Source: GCA-2723085 sp042093455
Lineage (GTDB): Bacteria; Bacteroidota; Bacteroidia; Flavobacteriales_D; Parvicellaceae
Reading direction: 5' to 3'
DNA: 8,563 bases
Assembly: GCA_042093455.1 (NCBI GenBank)
Contig: JBELEU010000080.1
Location: 1-8,563, forward strand
Shown here: one piece after another, positions 1 to 6,789 of the stretch
How positions within the stretch are numbered: the stretch's first letter is position 1
Layout: the number at the start of each line of letters is the position of its first letter
Notes under the pieces: model-generated
Told to the model about the DNA's origin: nothing
Seen by the model: only the letters and a program-made list of their open reading frames with translations
Databases searched by the model: none
Program-made: the position numbers and the translations under genes

Positions 1-324
1 GTGCCTGTTACTGTGTTTGCTAAAGGAGCATATTCAACTCTTGATGAAATGGCTAATTTAAATTGTAACACCATAGGGCTAGATTGGAATATGGATATTC
101 AAAATGCTAAAAATATTTTTAGAAATACCAAAACCTTACAAGGTAATCTTGATCCGTGTGCACTGTATTCAGATTTTAAAACCATTGAGTCTAAAACTAA
201 TCTTATGCTAAATAAGTTTGGTAACAGTAGACATATTGCTAACTTAGGTCACGGAATTTATCCTGATATAAATCCTGAAAATGTTAAGTGCTTTATAGAG
301 ACTGTTAAAGCTTATAACCATTAA
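1..324 (+). CDS. hemE: Uroporphyrinogen decarboxylase, C-terminal part (5' end outside window)
   Basis: This is the last 107 codons of uroporphyrinogen III decarboxylase, the cytosolic heme-pathway enzyme that removes four acetate carboxyl groups from uroporphyrinogen III to give coproporphyrinogen III. The visible part contains the family's C-terminal signatures: FAKGA near the window edge, GLDW (residues 26-29 of the fragment), LQGNLDP (46-52) and NLGHGI (81-86), whose His-84 corresponds to the conserved active-site-cleft histidine. The full family is about 340-355 residues, so roughly two thirds of the gene lies upstream; the GTG at position 1 is an internal valine codon, not a start. The N-terminal catalytic Asp and Arg residues are not in view. 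The stop TAA is followed after 11 A/T-rich bases by the next + strand gene, which suggests co-transcription. Identification is firm; intactness of the unseen part is unknown. Confidence 0.95.
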   Translation: MPVTVFAKGAYSTLDEMANLNCNTIGLDWNMDIQNAKNIFRNTKTLQGNLDPCALYSDFKTIESKTNLMLNKFGNSRHIANLGHGIYPDINPENVKCFIETVKAYNH

Positions 325-335
325 AAAAATTAAAT

Positions 336-1517
336 ATGAATTTCAAATCAATTTTAATACTGCCCCTTATCTTTTCTGTGTTTTTTTATGCTCAAGAAGA
401 TGAGAATTTAGTTTCTAACCCAAGTTTTGAAAGCATGGATGGAAAACTAAAAAAATTAAAGCAAATTAATGTAGCTAAGTATTGGGATTCCCCTACAGCT
501 CTTAAAGCTGATTTGTTTTCTAAGAAGAAGGATGCCCCAGTATCAGCTCCTGTCAATATTTATGGTAAAGAACATCCTAAAGATGGGGACAATTATGCTG
601 GTGTTTTAATGTATTCCTACAATAATAAATCTCCAAGAACTTATGTTCAAACCCAATTGCTTAATCCTTTGACAGCTGGCTTAGATTATTGTGTAAAGTT
701 TCACATTAGTCTTTCGGATTTAAGTAAATATGCTGTCAATAATATTGGTTTACACTTTGGAGTTGAACCACTTTCTTTGGAGGGGAAAGGCGACATTATA
801 TTCAATAAATCTGATGAGTTTTCGAGAGTCATTCGTGATGGTGCAAACAAAGTTTATAACGCTAGATACAACTGGGAAACTGTTTGTGGAATATATAGAG
901 CAGATGGGAAAGAACAATTTATTACAGTTGGTAACTTCTTCAATAATAAAGATACTAAATATGAAAAGTTAAAAAAGCTTGAGAATTTCCCTGGCACTCA
1001 AATACCATCGGCTTATTATTATGTTGATAATATTGAAGTTTTTTTAATTGAAAATATATCTGATTGTAATTGTTCAGTCAAAAATAAAGTAAAGAGAGAG
1101 TCAATTGTTTATCATAGAGATTATCCAACAGATGGTTCTGAAATTTCAACTGAAATTCAACTCAAAAGAGCAACCGTTTATTTTGATGTAGAAAGTGATA
1201 AAATTGACGATATGTTTTTAAAATCTATAAATAGCATTTCTAAGTTAATGAGCTCTGACAAAAGTTTAAAACTTGAGCTTCATGGTCATACTGATAAAGC
1301 TGAACATGATGCAATTAAGGAAGACCCAGAAAATGAAAAATTGATAAACCTTAGTGAGTACAGAGCTAAGGCAATTTTTAATGCTCTAACTGCAAAAGGG
1401 GTTGAGTCAAGCAGATTAACAGTTAAAGGTTTTAATGCTGAAAATCCAGCTTTTCCAGGTTATACTATGTTGAGCCTAGCTAAAAATAGAAGAGTTGAAT
1501 TCAAATTGTTGAAATAG
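336..1517 (+). CDS. Secreted OmpA-family protein with N-terminal jelly-roll-like region
   Basis: A 393-residue envelope protein. Residues 1-19 form a signal peptide (Lys-4, hydrophobic core, ending FYA before Q20). The mature part opens with NLVSNPSFE (24-32), a phrase common at the start of carbohydrate-binding-like beta-sandwich domains; the region runs to about 238 and ends in YYVDNIEVF, the usual closing strand of such folds. A short linker with a CNC motif (244-246) follows. Residues about 275-393 are an OmpA C-terminal domain: strand TVYFDVESDKI, GHTD (317-320), NLSEYRA (338-344), GV..SRL..KGF and NRRVEF (384-389). Asp-320 and Arg-343 fit the pair that binds diaminopimelate of peptidoglycan in this family. 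I infer a periplasmic or outer-membrane-attached protein anchored to the cell wall; the ligand of the N-terminal region is unknown. No lipobox is seen. The gene lies 11 nt after hemE and 12 nt before the transporter gene. Confidence 0.85.
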   Translation: MNFKSILILPLIFSVFFYAQEDENLVSNPSFESMDGKLKKLKQINVAKYWDSPTALKADLFSKKKDAPVSAPVNIYGKEHPKDGDNYAGVLMYSYNNKSPRTYVQTQLLNPLTAGLDYCVKFHISLSDLSKYAVNNIGLHFGVEPLSLEGKGDIIFNKSDEFSRVIRDGANKVYNARYNWETVCGIYRADGKEQFITVGNFFNNKDTKYEKLKKLENFPGTQIPSAYYYVDNIEVFLIENISDCNCSVKNKVKRESIVYHRDYPTDGSEISTEIQLKRATVYFDVESDKIDDMFLKSINSISKLMSSDKSLKLELHGHTDKAEHDAIKEDPENEKLINLSEYRAKAIFNALTAKGVESSRLTVKGFNAENPAFPGYTMLSLAKNRRVEFKLLK

Positions 1518-1529
1518 TTTTAAATAACT

Positions 1530-2870
1530 ATGAAAGGAAATAAAAAGCTTCAAAATGCTTGGGCATTTTACGATTGGGCTAATTCTGTTTATCCTTTAGT
1601 AATAACTACTGCCATATTTCCAATTTTCTACGAAGACTATGTAAGCGAAAAAGTTATTTTTTTTGGTGCAGAATGGATTAGCACAGCTTTAATAACTGTT
1701 TTAAGTTCTTCATATTTTTTATTGTTAGTTTTAACTCTGCCTTTCCTCACAGGAATTGCTGATAACGCTGGTAATAAAAAAGTTTTCATGCGTTTCTTTT
1801 GTTATTTGGGTTCGTTTAGCTGTATGTTTTTAGCTTTTTTTAGCAATGATTATTTAGAAATGAGTCTACTTGTTTATGTAGTAGCTGGCATAGGTTTTTG
1901 GAGTAGTTTAGTATTTTACAATGCTTTTTTACCCGAAATTGCAAGTGAAGAAAATCACGATAGTTTATCTGCAAAAGGTTTTTCATTAGGTTATTTTGGT
2001 AGTGTAATTCTTTTGTTGATTTGCTTGGCCATGATTTTTACAAGTTCTGAAGAAAGTAGGTCTTTTTACACCAGACTTTGTTTTGTGCTTACTGGTTGTT
2101 GGTGGTTTGGATTTAGTCACATTACGTTTAAGTATTTACCAAATGGTAATAAGTTAAACCTTACAGATAAGTCAACCTATTCCAAAGGTTTTAATGAAAT
2201 TGTAAAAGTTTGGAGAGAAGTCAAAAGTACCGTTCGATTAAAACGCTTTATATATTCATTTTTTGTTTACAGTATGGCTGTTCAAACGATCATGCTTGTT
2301 GCGGTATATTTTGGAACCAAAGAAATTAATTGGGGAGAGGGTTCTGATGCTAAAATTGGATTGATCATTAGTGTATTATTAATTCAATTAATTGCTATCC
2401 CAGGATCAATAGCTTTATCAAAGATCTCCAAACTAAAAGGCAATTTATTTGCTTTGAAATTAGTTCTCTTCTTATGGGTTTTACTTTGTTTTTGTGCAGG
2501 ATATCACCCTAAAGAATACATTCGTTTTTTAATGGGTGATGAAATGATGCCTAACTATATTGTTTCAGAACCTTTTGACTTTTATTGTATCGCAGGTTTT
2601 GTAGGTTTGGTAATGGGTGGAATACAATCACTCTCCAGAAGTACTTTTTCAAAATTTATTCCCCAAACAACCAAGGATACTTCATCTTATTTTTCTTTTT
2701 ATGATATTGCTGAGAAATTAGGAATTGTTATTGGAATGTTTGTTTATGGATTTATTGAACAAATTACTGGAAGTGCCAGAAATTCTATTGTTGCATTAGT
2801 GTTATTTTTTGCAATAGGATTACTTTTGATGTTCTTTGTACCAAAAGAAGAAAAGCCCATTAATACATGA
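1530..2870 (+). CDS. MFS transporter, UMF1 (Atg22-like) family
   Basis: A 446-residue inner-membrane protein with about 12 hydrophobic segments (roughly 20-37, 50-76, 88-106, 111-133, 150-172, 178-195, 240-262, 274-297, 304-325, 348-367, 393-411, 416-437) and a central hydrophilic loop near 200-238, the usual two-times-six layout of the major facilitator superfamily. The N-terminal FYDWANSVYP (13-22) is the hallmark of the UMF1 family, related to yeast Atg22, a vacuolar amino-acid effluxer. The second half carries GGIQSLSRSTFSKFIP (363-378) and FSFYDIAEKLG (388-398), also typical. Length is normal and no break is seen. The substrate of bacterial members is not established; amino-acid or small-metabolite export is only an extrapolation from Atg22. 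The start ATG follows the previous stop by 12 nt without a Shine-Dalgarno motif, as elsewhere in the window; the stop overlaps the next start. Confidence 0.88.
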   Translation: MKGNKKLQNAWAFYDWANSVYPLVITTAIFPIFYEDYVSEKVIFFGAEWISTALITVLSSSYFLLLVLTLPFLTGIADNAGNKKVFMRFFCYLGSFSCMFLAFFSNDYLEMSLLVYVVAGIGFWSSLVFYNAFLPEIASEENHDSLSAKGFSLGYFGSVILLLICLAMIFTSSEESRSFYTRLCFVLTGCWWFGFSHITFKYLPNGNKLNLTDKSTYSKGFNEIVKVWREVKSTVRLKRFIYSFFVYSMAVQTIMLVAVYFGTKEINWGEGSDAKIGLIISVLLIQLIAIPGSIALSKISKLKGNLFALKLVLFLWVLLCFCAGYHPKEYIRFLMGDEMMPNYIVSEPFDFYCIAGFVGLVMGGIQSLSRSTFSKFIPQTTKDTSSYFSFYDIAEKLGIVIGMFVYGFIEQITGSARNSIVALVLFFAIGLLLMFFVPKEEKPINT

Positions 2871-4084
2871 CAGAAAAAATTTACGATATAGCAGTGGTAG
2901 GAGGAGGAATTGTTGGCTCGGCCACATTCTACAAACTTCAAAAACAATTTCCTGAAAAATCATTGGTTCTAATTGAGAAGGAAAATGATTTAGCACGTCA
3001 CCAAACAGGTAATAATTCTGGTGTTATTCATTCAGGTTTGTATTACAAACCTGGGTCAATGAAAGCTAAAAACTGTGTCAATGGTAGACATGAGTTGGTA
3101 GCTTTTGCTAAAGAACATAATGTTGCTCATGATGTTTGTGGAAAAGTAGTCGTTGCAACTCATAAAAGTGAATTTAAATTCATGGATCAGATTTTTGAAA
3201 ATGGTGTTGCTAATAATACTGAGGGAATAGAAAAAATAACTGCTGATCAAATTAAAGATATTGAACCACATGTAAATGGTATTGCAGGTATTTGGGTTCC
3301 ATGTACTGGTATTATCGATTATGTTGGTGCAACCAATAAAATGGCAGAAATTGCTTGTGCTACAAATGAAAATAGTAATTTAATTCTAGGTGAAGAGGTC
3401 AAAGATTTTAGTCAAGATGGAGAATTAAAAGTCATTTATACATCTAAGCAAACTATAAAATCAAAATTTTTAATTGTTTGTGGAGGTTTGCAAGCCGATA
3501 GATTAGCTAAGAGTGATGGAGTTAAATTAAAAGAAAAAGTGGTTGGATTTAGAGGTGATTATTACGAACTAAACGATCATGCTAAACACAAAGTTAAAAA
3601 CCTTATATACCCTGTTCCAAATCCGGAATTTCCCTTTCTAGGAGTGCATTTTACAAGAATGGTTAATGGCGATGTCGAGTGTGGCCCCAATGCAGTTTTT
3701 ACTTTTAAAAGAGAGGGTTATGGTAAAACAGATTTTAGTATGAAAGATACTATTGATGCTTTGTCATACAGAGGTACATGGAATTTGTTTTTCAAAAACA
3801 TGAAATTTGGTATTGATGAATATCGAAGAGCATTTTCAAAAAAGTTATTTTTAAAAACGTTGCAAGTGTTGATACCTTCTTTAACTATGGATGACTTAAG
3901 GCCTGGTAGGGCAGGTGTAAGAGCTCTGTTGCTCAGTGAAGACGGGGATACTAAAGATGATTTTAGAATTGAATACAAAGAAAATAGTATTCATATACTT
4001 AATGCACCTTCTCCTGCTGCAACTGCTGCTTTAGCTATTGGGGATGAAGTGAAAGAAATGGCTGTAAAACAATTTAACTTTTAA
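2867..4084 (+). CDS. lhgO: L-2-hydroxyglutarate oxidase (FAD-dependent)
   Basis: A 405-residue flavoprotein of the DAO family, matching LhgO/YgaF, which oxidises L-2-hydroxyglutarate to 2-oxoglutarate and thereby repairs or recycles a by-product of central metabolism; in E. coli the electrons go to the membrane quinone pool. The N-terminal FAD-binding Rossmann motif is GGGIVG (12-17), with Glu-37 at the end of the second strand as the expected ribose-binding acid. The subfamily signature H45-QTGNNSGVIHSGLYY (to residue 60) is intact, as are PNPEFPFLGVHFTR (251-264), the GPNA motif (273-276), RPGRAGVRA (345-353) and the C-terminal PSPAATAALAIG (381-392) that closes over FAD. Length is normal for the family (about 395-425). 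Its ATG overlaps the transporter stop (ATGA), implying translational coupling. Whether the neighbouring transporter moves a related acid is not known. The stop lies one base from the stop of a convergent gene. Confidence 0.92.
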   Translation: MTEKIYDIAVVGGGIVGSATFYKLQKQFPEKSLVLIEKENDLARHQTGNNSGVIHSGLYYKPGSMKAKNCVNGRHELVAFAKEHNVAHDVCGKVVVATHKSEFKFMDQIFENGVANNTEGIEKITADQIKDIEPHVNGIAGIWVPCTGIIDYVGATNKMAEIACATNENSNLILGEEVKDFSQDGELKVIYTSKQTIKSKFLIVCGGLQADRLAKSDGVKLKEKVVGFRGDYYELNDHAKHKVKNLIYPVPNPEFPFLGVHFTRMVNGDVECGPNAVFTFKREGYGKTDFSMKDTIDALSYRGTWNLFFKNMKFGIDEYRRAFSKKLFLKTLQVLIPSLTMDDLRPGRAGVRALLLSEDGDTKDDFRIEYKENSIHILNAPSPAATAALAIGDEVKEMAVKQFNF

Positions 4085-4090
4085 GTTAAA
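4073..4090. repeat. 18-bp perfect palindrome spanning two convergent stop codons
   Basis: The sequence TTTAACTT-TT-AAGTTAAA forms eight-base arms around a two-base centre. It contains the lhgO stop codon (4082-4084), the single intergenic base (4085) and the complement of the stop codon of the - strand gene (4086-4088). As RNA it could fold as a six-base stem (TTTAAC/GTTAAA) with a six-base loop, but with only one G-C pair it is weak. On the + strand no U-tract follows; on the - strand the stem is followed by a T-rich stretch (TTGTTTTAC). It might act as a weak bidirectional 3' end or merely reflect two genes ending in AT-rich DNA. The palindrome is certain; a function is not. Confidence 0.5.
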
Positions 4091-4640
4091 ATAGGTTGTT
4101 AGTTATTTTGTATTTATTGAAAAAGTTATTCCAATCCCATAAGTAGTTCTCCATTATATTGTCAATCCTTTTTAAGAAAATTGGATTTGGGGAATTTAAC
4201 TGTGCAAAATAATCTTCTTGATGTTTTCCAAGATTGTATTTAAAAAATATGGCTTTTGACATTCCATATAAAACGTTTTTAGAAGGATGATTTACTCTAG
4301 AAATATAAGATGAGTATTCTTCTAATAAATCTTTAATGGTGTTGTAGTCTGAGTCGTATGCAGCTGTAATTTGTTCGGTTATTAATCCATTTAGGGATAT
4401 TTCTTCACTAGCAGGTAAAAATCTTTCTAACAATTTTAGATTTCCAGCAAATACAATGAAGATGAACTGATTGATATCTTTGTCGGAGATTAAAGGAGTT
4501 GAAGCTAGTTCAGAATCATTTTTAATGGCATCAATAACATCTGCAAAAGAATCTTCAATTGATCTTATTGTTGTCTTAACAAAAGATGAAGCCAATTGGG
4601 ATTCAGTGATTTTCTTTTTTCTAAAAAGTGTTGATAACAT
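4086..4640 (-). CDS. Hypothetical protein, 184 residues, unrecognised
   Basis: I do not recognise this protein. It has no signal peptide and no convincing membrane helix; the only strongly hydrophobic stretch is short (FIFIVFAGNL, 59-68). It begins with a basic patch (FRKKK, 6-10), seems mainly alpha-helical (helices suggested near 13-40, 53-75, 82-110, 122-136 and 154-178) and ends in an aromatic-rich segment with LWDWNNFF (167-174) preceded by PNPIFLKRI (151-159). A soluble cytoplasmic helical protein is the best guess. Support for it being real: an uninterrupted frame with base composition like its neighbours, an exact fit between the lhgO stop and the divergent promoter region, and a TATTTTTG -7 element 16 nt upstream of the ATG. 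Competing + strand frames here are short and lack protein-like composition. It is the only - strand gene in the window. Confidence 0.7.
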   Translation of the reverse strand: MLSTLFRKKKITESQLASSFVKTTIRSIEDSFADVIDAIKNDSELASTPLISDKDINQFIFIVFAGNLKLLERFLPASEEISLNGLITEQITAAYDSDYNTIKDLLEEYSSYISRVNHPSKNVLYGMSKAIFFKYNLGKHQEDYFAQLNSPNPIFLKRIDNIMENYLWDWNNFFNKYKITNNLF

Positions 4641-4656
4641 TAAAAATTCTTTCTAA

Positions 4657-4664
4657 CAAAAATA
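4657..4664 (-). promoter_or_regulatory. Candidate -7 promoter element for the 184-residue protein gene
   Basis: Read on the - strand this is TATTTTTG, a full match to the Bacteroidota -7 consensus TAnnTTTG. It lies 16 nt upstream of the ATG at 4640, giving a leader of about 10 nt, short but normal in this phylum. No good -33 TTTG is seen at the usual 17-23 nt distance; the nearest TTG (4677-4679, - strand) is only 12 nt away. Such 8-mers are not rare in AT-rich DNA, so confidence is moderate. Confidence 0.4.
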
Positions 4665-4703
4665 TTTGTTGAAAGGCAAGAAATGCAGTATACACTAATT
4701 GGG

Positions 4704-4744
4704 TTTTCCACAAAGTTATTAACTATACTTTTTTTTGTTGACAA
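4704..4744. promoter_or_regulatory. Cluster of DnaA-box-like 9-mers
   Basis: Three 9-mers resembling the DnaA box TTATnCACA lie within 41 bp. TTTTCCACA (4704-4712) has one mismatch and equals the variant box used in cyanobacteria. TTATTAACT (4716-4724), same strand and 12 bp on, has two mismatches and lies in the interrupted palindrome AGTTA-T-TAACT (4714-4724). TTGTCAACA on the - strand (4736-4744) has two mismatches. A run of eight T (4729-4736) and very AT-rich DNA follow. This could be a DnaA-responsive regulatory site or part of a replication origin, but imperfect boxes are common in AT-rich sequence, and the + strand gene string to the left does not show the divergent orientation expected around an origin. 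Confidence 0.25.
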
Positions 4745-4795
4745 TTAATAAGTAATATAAATGGTCTATTTAGTGATATTTTACTTGATAAAAAA

Positions 4796-4803
4796 TATAT
4801 TTG
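4796..4803 (+). promoter_or_regulatory. Candidate -7 promoter element for yidC
   Basis: TATATTTG matches the Bacteroidota -7 consensus TAnnTTTG exactly and is followed by CGC, a frequent continuation. It lies 25 nt before the yidC ATG, so transcription would begin near 4808-4812 and leave a leader of about 20 nt. The -33 region is poor: only a degenerate TTAG (4770-4773) lies 22 nt upstream. The TTGACA at 4738-4743 is too far away to pair with it. The gap holds no terminator-like hairpin. Confidence 0.55.
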
Positions 4804-4828
4804 CGCTCAGAAATTTTATTATAAAATA

Positions 4829-6724
4829 ATGGATAAGAATACTACAACAGGTTTTTTGCTGATTGGCGCAGTCCTAATGGCTTTTTTGTATTTGAACAAA
4901 GCTGATGAAACTGAAAGCCCAAAAGAATCTGTCACAACAGAGTCAAATGAAATAGTAAATATTGACTCAGAGGTTCCAAAAGAAACTATAACTCCAACTA
5001 TTGATGCTATTGCAATTGATAGTAGCGATACTTTGGCTTTAAATGCTCAAAACCAAGCATTAGAATCAATTAATAGAAAAAAGTTTGGTTTATTTTACAA
5101 GGGTGCTCTTGGCGATGATAAAGAAGCTGTTCTTCAGAATTCTAAAATAAGATTGTCATTTTCATCTAAGGGAGCTAGAATAAATTCTGCTGAATTGGTA
5201 GAGTTGAAATCTGATGGTGTTTATAGGTTTAGAACCCATGATGATTTTGTTGATTCTATTAACAATCCAGTTAAGCTATTTGAAAAAGAGAATTCATTGC
5301 AAAACCTGAGGATAATTGATAAGGATAAATATATTCCTATCAATACCAGCGAGTTGTTTTTTAAATTAATTAGTAGTTCAGAAAATAATCTTACTTATCG
5401 ATTAGAAACTGATAACCCAGAACAATATTTAGAATTTTCTTATACCCTTGAACCTGAATCTTATCATGTAGATTATCAAATTAAGTACCATAACTTAGAT
5501 GATAAAGTAAGTTTAGATGATGTTGATTTAGAATGGTCTATGTTAGGTTTGTCTACTGAAAAGCTAGCTGATGATGAAAGAATGACTTGTTCAATCATGT
5601 ATCGTTATCAAAATGAAGGAAGAGATTACATTGGAGAAAGGTCTGATAATGTTGAAAGTATTGAAGGTAATCTAAACTGGGTTGCCTTTAAGCACAAGTT
5701 CTTTTCATCAATATTAATTTCTGATGAGCCAATTAAAGAAGGTGAGTTAACTCAAAAACAATTGGAAAGTGATGATTATACGATTTCTTACAAGTCAGAC
5801 TTAAGATTGCCATCTGATAGAGAAGTTAACCTTAAGTTTTTCTTTGGACCAAATGAATATGATCTGCTGGATAGCTACGATGCTGAAATGGACGGAATTA
5901 TCAATTTAGGTTGGGGTATTTTTAGATGGGTTAATTACATAATGATTGAACCTATTTTTAATTTTTTAAAATCATGGGGCTTAGGTTTTGGATTGATTAT
6001 TCTTTTACTTACTCTGGCGGTCAAGCTAATTATTCTCCCTCTTACTTATAAAAATTATACTTCATCTGCAAAGATGAAAGTTCTGAAGCCCGAGATTGCA
6101 AAAATCACAGAAAAGTATAGTGGAAAAACTGATAAGGATGCAGCCATGAAGAAGCAAAAAGAGACCATGGCTCTTTACAAACAGACTGGAGTCAATCCTA
6201 TGGCTGGTTGTATTCCCATGCTTATTCAAATGCCAATTTTATTAGCGGTATTTAGGTTCTTTCCATCTAGTATTGATTTAAGACATGCAGGTTTTTTATG
6301 GGCTGAAGATTTAAGTTCTTTTGATTCAATTTATAATCTTGGATTTGACATACCCTTTTATGGAGATCATATTAGTTTATTTACATTATTGATGGCAGGA
6401 TCAACTTTGCTTTATACCATAATGAACAGCAGTCAGATGAGTGGCGCTCAACAACCGGGAATGCCCAACATGAAAATCATTATGTATTTGTTCCCTATAA
6501 TGATGATCTTTTTCTTTAACACTTATTCATCAGGTCTGAGTTACTATTACTTATGTGGTAACATGATGAACTTGGGAATTATGTGGGCCATTAAAAAATA
6601 CATGGTTGATGAAGATAAAATTCGTTTGCAAATAGAACAGAATAAGAAAAAGCCAAAGAAAAAATCAAAATTCCAACAGAGAATGGATATGATTGCTAAA
6701 CAACAACAAAAAAGAAGAAAGTAA
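4829..6724 (+). CDS. yidC: Membrane protein insertase YidC
   Basis: A 631-residue inner-membrane insertase (YidC/Oxa1/Alb3 family) that inserts and folds membrane proteins alone or with SecYEG. Order of parts: TM1 at 8-22; an acidic, Ser/Thr-rich linker (25-85); a large periplasmic beta domain (about 90-345); an amphipathic helix (361-383); TM2 (385-405); the cytoplasmic C1 hairpin with SAKMKVLKPEI (413-423); TM3 with NPMAGCIPMLIQMPIL (456-471); TM4 (515-531); TM5 (548-564); TM6 (570-589). The basic tail (605-631, rich in K/R/Q) suits ribosome contact. The intramembrane positive residue, Arg-366 in E. coli YidC, is Lys-399 here (AVKLIILPL); the charge is kept. Length is typical for the phylum and longer than in proteobacteria (about 550). 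The start is chosen because the signal-anchor TM1 begins directly after it and a -7 element lies 25 nt upstream; there is no Shine-Dalgarno motif. Confidence 0.97.
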   Translation: MDKNTTTGFLLIGAVLMAFLYLNKADETESPKESVTTESNEIVNIDSEVPKETITPTIDAIAIDSSDTLALNAQNQALESINRKKFGLFYKGALGDDKEAVLQNSKIRLSFSSKGARINSAELVELKSDGVYRFRTHDDFVDSINNPVKLFEKENSLQNLRIIDKDKYIPINTSELFFKLISSSENNLTYRLETDNPEQYLEFSYTLEPESYHVDYQIKYHNLDDKVSLDDVDLEWSMLGLSTEKLADDERMTCSIMYRYQNEGRDYIGERSDNVESIEGNLNWVAFKHKFFSSILISDEPIKEGELTQKQLESDDYTISYKSDLRLPSDREVNLKFFFGPNEYDLLDSYDAEMDGIINLGWGIFRWVNYIMIEPIFNFLKSWGLGFGLIILLLTLAVKLIILPLTYKNYTSSAKMKVLKPEIAKITEKYSGKTDKDAAMKKQKETMALYKQTGVNPMAGCIPMLIQMPILLAVFRFFPSSIDLRHAGFLWAEDLSSFDSIYNLGFDIPFYGDHISLFTLLMAGSTLLYTIMNSSQMSGAQQPGMPNMKIIMYLFPIMMIFFFNTYSSGLSYYYLCGNMMNLGIMWAIKKYMVDEDKIRLQIEQNKKKPKKKSKFQQRMDMIAKQQQKRRK

Positions 6725-6738
6725 AAACTGCATTAATA

Positions 6739-6770
6739 TTTGTATATCTTCTATAAATACACTTATTTTG
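6739..6770 (+). promoter_or_regulatory. Candidate rpmB promoter (-33 TTTG, -7 TTATTTTG)
   Basis: A -33 TTTG (6739-6742) is followed after 20 nt by TTATTTTG (6763-6770), one mismatch from TAnnTTTG, at the spacing usual for Bacteroidota housekeeping promoters. The start of transcription would lie near 6775-6778, about 12-15 nt before the rpmB ATG. No hairpin separates yidC from this site, so read-through from yidC is also possible. Confidence 0.5.
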
Positions 6771-6789
6771 CACTTCAAAATTTTTTACA

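Noticed and set aside
730..972. Open frame of 80 codons on the + strand inside the OmpA-family gene
   Set aside because: It lies wholly within a well-supported gene in another frame, has no recognisable motif and no promoter or start context.
2744..2947. Open frame on the - strand across the transporter-lhgO junction
   Set aside because: It overlaps two firmly identified genes on the opposite strand; the Cys/Asn-rich translation looks like an antisense shadow.
3718..3978. 86-codon - strand open frame inside lhgO
   Set aside because: It is antisense to conserved lhgO coding sequence and has no family features.
4471..4656. 61-codon + strand open frame opposite the 184-residue protein gene
   Set aside because: It is the antisense of the longer frame, whose start matches the promoter element and whose translation is more protein-like.
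4738..4787. Sigma-70-like TTGACA (4738-4743) as a -35 box for yidC
   Set aside because: No TATAAT-like element lies at 16-18 bp (the best is AATATA at 4754-4759, only 10 bp on), and Bacteroidota use a different promoter consensus, which is matched better at 4796-4803.
6725..6789. Possible terminator or leader regulatory element between yidC and rpmB
   Set aside because: No stem of more than a few A-T pairs can be drawn; the gap is better explained by the promoter candidate.
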